Source of the DNA: Hirsutella rhossiliensis | Lineage: Eukaryota; Ascomycota; Sordariomycetes; Hypocreales; Ophiocordycipitaceae | Direction: 5' to 3' | NCBI RefSeq assembly: GCF_020360975.1 | Contig: NW_025408683.1 | Location: 496,001-560,000 of the forward strand | DNA length: 64,000 bases | In this document: piece by piece, positions 60,535 through 64,000 of the stretch | Layout of the letters: the number at the start of each line of letters is the position of its first letter | Numbering within the stretch: position 1 is the first letter of the stretch | Position numbers and translations under genes: made by a program | The notes under the pieces: generated by a model | Told to the model about the DNA's origin: nothing | The model's input: only the letters and a program-made list of their open reading frames with translations | Database searches by the model: none

Positions 60535-61980
60535 ACTAGCTATTATAGGTATCGTTTTAGTTAGTTAGAATCGCGTTAGCCCTACTATAAAGTAACCTTA
60601 GAAAGTAAATCTTTTATATATATAAGGTATCTAGCGTTAATTAGTAGTACGAGCGTTTTTAGTTAATAGTTAATTATATAATTATCCTTAACCTTATCCT
60701 ATAATAATATCTTCCTAAGCTCTACCTTATTTTTCCGCTATAAGGCTTAGCGGGCTACTTTTTATTAATACTAGCCTTTAGCCAGGCTAGTAGTTAGGTT
60801 ATTATACTAGCTTCGCGCCGTACTTATTAAGTTACTAGTATTAGCCTTAGGTTTTTATTTTCCCGGTCTAGGGGCCTAGACTAGGGTTAAGGGGAGGTCT
60901 TAATAAATTCGTCGCTAAGTTTAAGTAAGCGAGGTCTAAGCTAGCCCGCTTATAGCAGGGCTAGACTACTAGTATATTTATAAGCGCTTTTAAAAGCGCT
61001 AATTAGCTAATTAATAAGTAGGTTAGCGTAGTTTACTAGTCTAACTAAAAGTTAATTATACCCTTAACTAGATTTAAACTAACTCTAGCGTTATAGCTAA
61101 TAGACTTATTAGGTATATAACTACTATACTATAAGGAATTTCTTAATATATTATTATATTAAAAAGGCTATTATAATTACTTATTATAATACTATTATAA
61201 GCTTTAAATCTTATTAAAGTAATATATAGTTTTAGTAACTATAAATAGCTTTATTTTATACCTTACTTATATTAGTAGTACCTATAATATATTAATAATA
61301 TAATAAGTAGGTATTATAGTCTTTATAATAGTCTATAAATCTTAAAAAGGTATATTATACCTTAATAAAGGTTATAAAGACTTAATAAGGGTCGTAGTAA
61401 GCTATAATTTAATATATAGCTATTAAAGATTAAGCTTATACTTATATATATTAATAGGTATACTCCTTATCCTTATAAGTAAAAATAATACTATTACTAT
61501 ATCTTAAGGAACTAAATATAGTAATCGACTTAAGGGATACTAAGGAAGTTACTTAATAGATTTAAATAACTATAAGCTACTAAATTAGTAGGGAAACCTA
61601 TTCTACCTTATACCTTATATATATATATAGTTATACATATAAACTCTTTTATTTAAGTAAGATAGTATAATTAATACTATCTTTCTTTAAAATAAAGACT
61701 TAATATCTAGTAATAAAAAGGGCTTTAAGTATAGGTACTACTTACTCTTATTTAATTAAAAGAATAGCGCTAGTAGCTCTATTTTAGCTCTTATATTTAA
61801 CGAACCTTACTTATTATTAAAAAAAAGCTATAAACTAGCTTTATAAGGTAAGTAAGAGACCTACCTATTAGTCGTTTAATATAAAGGCTATAAGAAAAGG
61901 TTTAATCTTAGTTATATTAACTATTAATAATATTAAGTTATTATCTTACTAGTATAATAAGAGTATAGCTAGCCTCCTAG
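60535..61980. other. Unassigned AT-rich RIP-mutated sequence
   Basis: No motif is recognised. It may include the 5' part (gag-like ORF or endonuclease) of the LINE that follows, but nothing readable supports that. A GC-richer patch at about 60740-60990 shows no coding signal. Confidence 0.35.
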
Positions 61981-62898
61981 CCCCTTTTAAAGCCTAGAAA
62001 AAAAGAGCCTCTAGGCTATATAGGTAGTAAGGGTATAGCTAAGTAAGACTAGCTAGAGCTAAAGGACCCTAAGATTAAAAGGGCTATTTTTAGCTCTTTT
62101 AATAAGAAAGCCCTTAGCTTAAACGCCCTTAGCTTCCTCCCTATTTAATATATATATAAAGCTATCTTTATAGTCTTTAATAGGGCCTATAAAGCCCTAT
62201 TTAGCTAAGGATACTACCTTAAGGTATAAAAAGAAGCTTTAGGAATTATACTTCCTAAGTAAAATAAGTAAGACTATACTATCCCTAAAGCCTATAAGGT
62301 TATAAGTCTACTTAACTACTTAGGAAAGGTCCTTAAAAAGCTATATATTACTTAGCTAAGCTATTTAGTAAATATAGCTAGGCTTTTAAACCTTATATAG
62401 CTAAGGGGACGAAAATAGCGGTTAGCTATAAATATAGCCTTCCTCCTTTTATACTATATCTAAAAGAACTAGAATTTTAATAAGAAGGCTATTATTAGTA
62501 CCTTCTTATTAAATATAATAGGCGCCTTTAATTTTATATTAAAGGGATAGCTAATAAGGGTCCTAAGGGACTTAACCCTTTCTAAGGCCCTTATAAGCTA
62601 AGTAGACTACTCCCTTACTAAAAGAAAGATCTAGCTAGCCTTTAAGAGGTAAGTCTAACCCCTTATAGACCTAGTAATAAGGGTACCTTATAGGTCCCTT
62701 ATTAGCCCTATCTTATTCCTTTTATATATAAGAGGGACCTTAGTAGCTAAGGGGTACTAGCTATCTTATATAGATAACTTTAGTATCTTTATAATATTAA
62801 CCTTAGCTAAGAAGAACGTCCGGTAGTTAAAAGCTATAGCTACTAACCTATTTAAATAAGCTAAGGACTAAGGGGTTTACTTTAACCCTTTTAAGATA
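61981..62898 (+). pseudogene. LINE reverse transcriptase fragment (Tad1-like)
   Basis: The + frame shows GIILPK...DYTIPKAYKVISLLNYLGKVL at about 62225-62330. A GAFNFILKG block and an RVPYRSLISPILFLLYI block (RT motif with ancestral PQGS) follow. The catalytic box YIDN is at 62767-62778, where YIDD is expected. The frame stops about 120 bp later, where the Copia-1 LTR begins, so thumb and RNase H are missing. Stops are TAG/TAA. Confidence 0.8.
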
Positions 62899-63595
62899 TA
62901 TAAGAATATACCCTTATATTCCTATTTTACTATTATAAAGAAATAATAGGCATAGGGAGGCTTTATAGAATAAGCTAGTAAAAAGAGGCTCTATAATATA
63001 GTCTAAGGGAATAACCCTTAAAAGACAAAGACCTCTACTAGACATCTATACCTTCCTCTAGGGAAAGCGGGTTAGGATAAGCCTATCCTTATAAATAAAA
63101 ATATATATAAAATGCATAAGTTAATTACGAGTAGAACGGATACCCTATAGCCTATTTTAGCCTAGCGGTTCCGAAGATATCCGCGATATAAGAATAGGTA
63201 GGGCATAGAACATTCTAGTTAAATCTACTACTTATACTAGAACCTATAGTCTTACGTTAACTATCACGCTATAATTAGACCACCTACTAAGTTAGGAAGA
63301 TATACTATAGATAGAGCTTTTTAAGCACTATAGAATATACTAGAAAGCTAACTAATTAGTCTATTAATAGGTAAGTAATAGTCTATAAAAGACAAAGGAT
63401 TTCCCTAGGAGTAGTAGATAGAAAAAGTAAGTTTATAAGTATCTTTTATAACGCTATTCTTTTAATATATTATTTAGCCCCTTATATACTCGTTATAAAT
63501 TCCGGACGAAATCCTACCCTATACTCCTTCGACCGATCTTTCCGCTTATATTATCGATTACCCGATTCTACGCTTATTACTTATACCTTCTTATA
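62899..63595 (+). repeat. Copia-1 LTR joining a LINE to Gypsy-2 sequence
   Basis: It is 697 bp, the long form, in the same orientation as the solo LTR at 12795-13491. The flanks (AGATA before, ATAAT after) do not match, and the two sides belong to different elements. Confidence 0.85.
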
Positions 63596-63596
63596 A

Positions 63597-64000
63597 TAAT
63601 AGCTCCGCTACTACCGCTACTCCTACCCGCGCCCCCGCGACCGCGCCTACCGCCGCTGCCTTTACCTTTACTACGCTAGCCGCCCTTACGTCGCCCTTCT
63701 ATATAACGACGCTATCCCCGCCGCTAGCTATAACGCCCGGCCCCTCTACCCCTACCTCCGCCTCTATTACCCTTATAAGTCTACTACCTAGTAAGCGTAG
63801 TAGCTATTTTCCGCTAACTTATTAAAGTATAAACGCTAAGTATAGGCTAGAGCCGCCTACGCGGCCCCCTATATACGGTACGCGTCGTAGGAGCTCCCCT
63901 ACGCCGACTAAGTTAGGCGCTACTATAGCGGTAGTTATTACTAGTACGCGCGTGCCGGCCGCGCCTATAAGGTAGCGCCTCCTATCCTACTCGCTATAGC
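63597..64000. repeat. Second copy of the Gypsy-2 GC-rich segment, cut by the window edge
   Basis: It matches 6992-7395 in the same orientation with many transitions and keeps more CG. It is probably the start of another Gypsy-2 copy beyond the window. Confidence 0.8.

Noticed and set aside
1..64000. Centromere or subtelomere
   Set aside because: Many fungal centromeres are RIP-mutated retrotransposon arrays, and this window could be next to one. Sequence alone cannot show it, no telomeric TTAGGG array is present, and two normal genes lie inside.
1..64000. Alternative genetic code or readthrough explaining the many in-frame TAG/TAA
   Set aside because: The stops sit at ancestral Gln and Trp positions, and other motif residues show the same C-to-T direction. 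The two intact genes use standard codons, so RIP explains the pattern.

Overview
This is a window of a filamentous ascomycete (Pezizomycotina) genome. Most of it is an AT-rich, repeat-only compartment that has been through very heavy repeat-induced point mutation (RIP). Across roughly 1-28,000, 31,880-32,990 and 34,330-64,000 the dinucleotides CA and TG are almost absent while TA is everywhere and CG persists. Ancestral Gln and Trp codons read TAG/TAA, and Cys, His and Gly codons of conserved motifs read Tyr, Tyr and Arg/Ser. Only two short stretches have ordinary composition: island I (about 28,070-31,870) and island II (about 33,000-34,330).

The repeat compartment resolves into a few families, all dead. 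Gypsy-1 is a chromodomain-bearing Ty3/Gypsy element on the + strand (copies 1-3240, 13990-20054, 46145-53105). Gypsy-2 is a 7.7-kb Ty3/Gypsy element on the - strand (6153-13834, 5-bp target duplication gctat) with a Copia-1 solo LTR nested in it. Copia-1 is a full-length element on the - strand (40056-46144) with two further LTRs (12795-13491 and 62899-63595). Copia-2 has three copies with 476-bp LTRs: 21397-27748 (+, duplication attat), 54177-60529 (+, duplication cttat) and an internally deleted copy at 35199-39638 (-). Fragments of Tad1/I-like non-LTR retrotransposons lie at 3241-4512 (-), 31880-32990 (-) and 61981-62898 (+). The remaining AT-rich stretches carry nothing I could assign.

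Two convincing protein genes remain. One (29971-31221, -) encodes a 416-aa membrane glycosyltransferase resembling PGAP4/TMEM246, the enzyme that adds a side-chain sugar to GPI anchors. The other (33529-34047, +) encodes a 172-aa secreted protein with an Hce2/Ecp2-type domain, a family of fungal effectors, preceded by a pro-region with two KR dibasic sites. They are separated by a RIP-mutated LINE fragment. An effector gene in a small unmutated island inside RIP-mutated retrotransposons is the layout known from two-speed or AT/GC-bipartite plant-pathogen genomes. The species cannot be named from the sequence. No tRNA, rRNA, CRISPR array or bacterial-type feature was seen.

Other observations: RIP intensity falls off across Copia-2 copy 1 toward island I, so its two LTRs record the process directly. 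Three perfect dyads stand upstream of the effector gene, one of them just 5' of its TATA box. Several junctions (LTR-LINE-LTR at 3.0-4.7 kb, LINE-LTR-Gypsy-2 at 62.9-63.6 kb) look like products of recombination between repeats.
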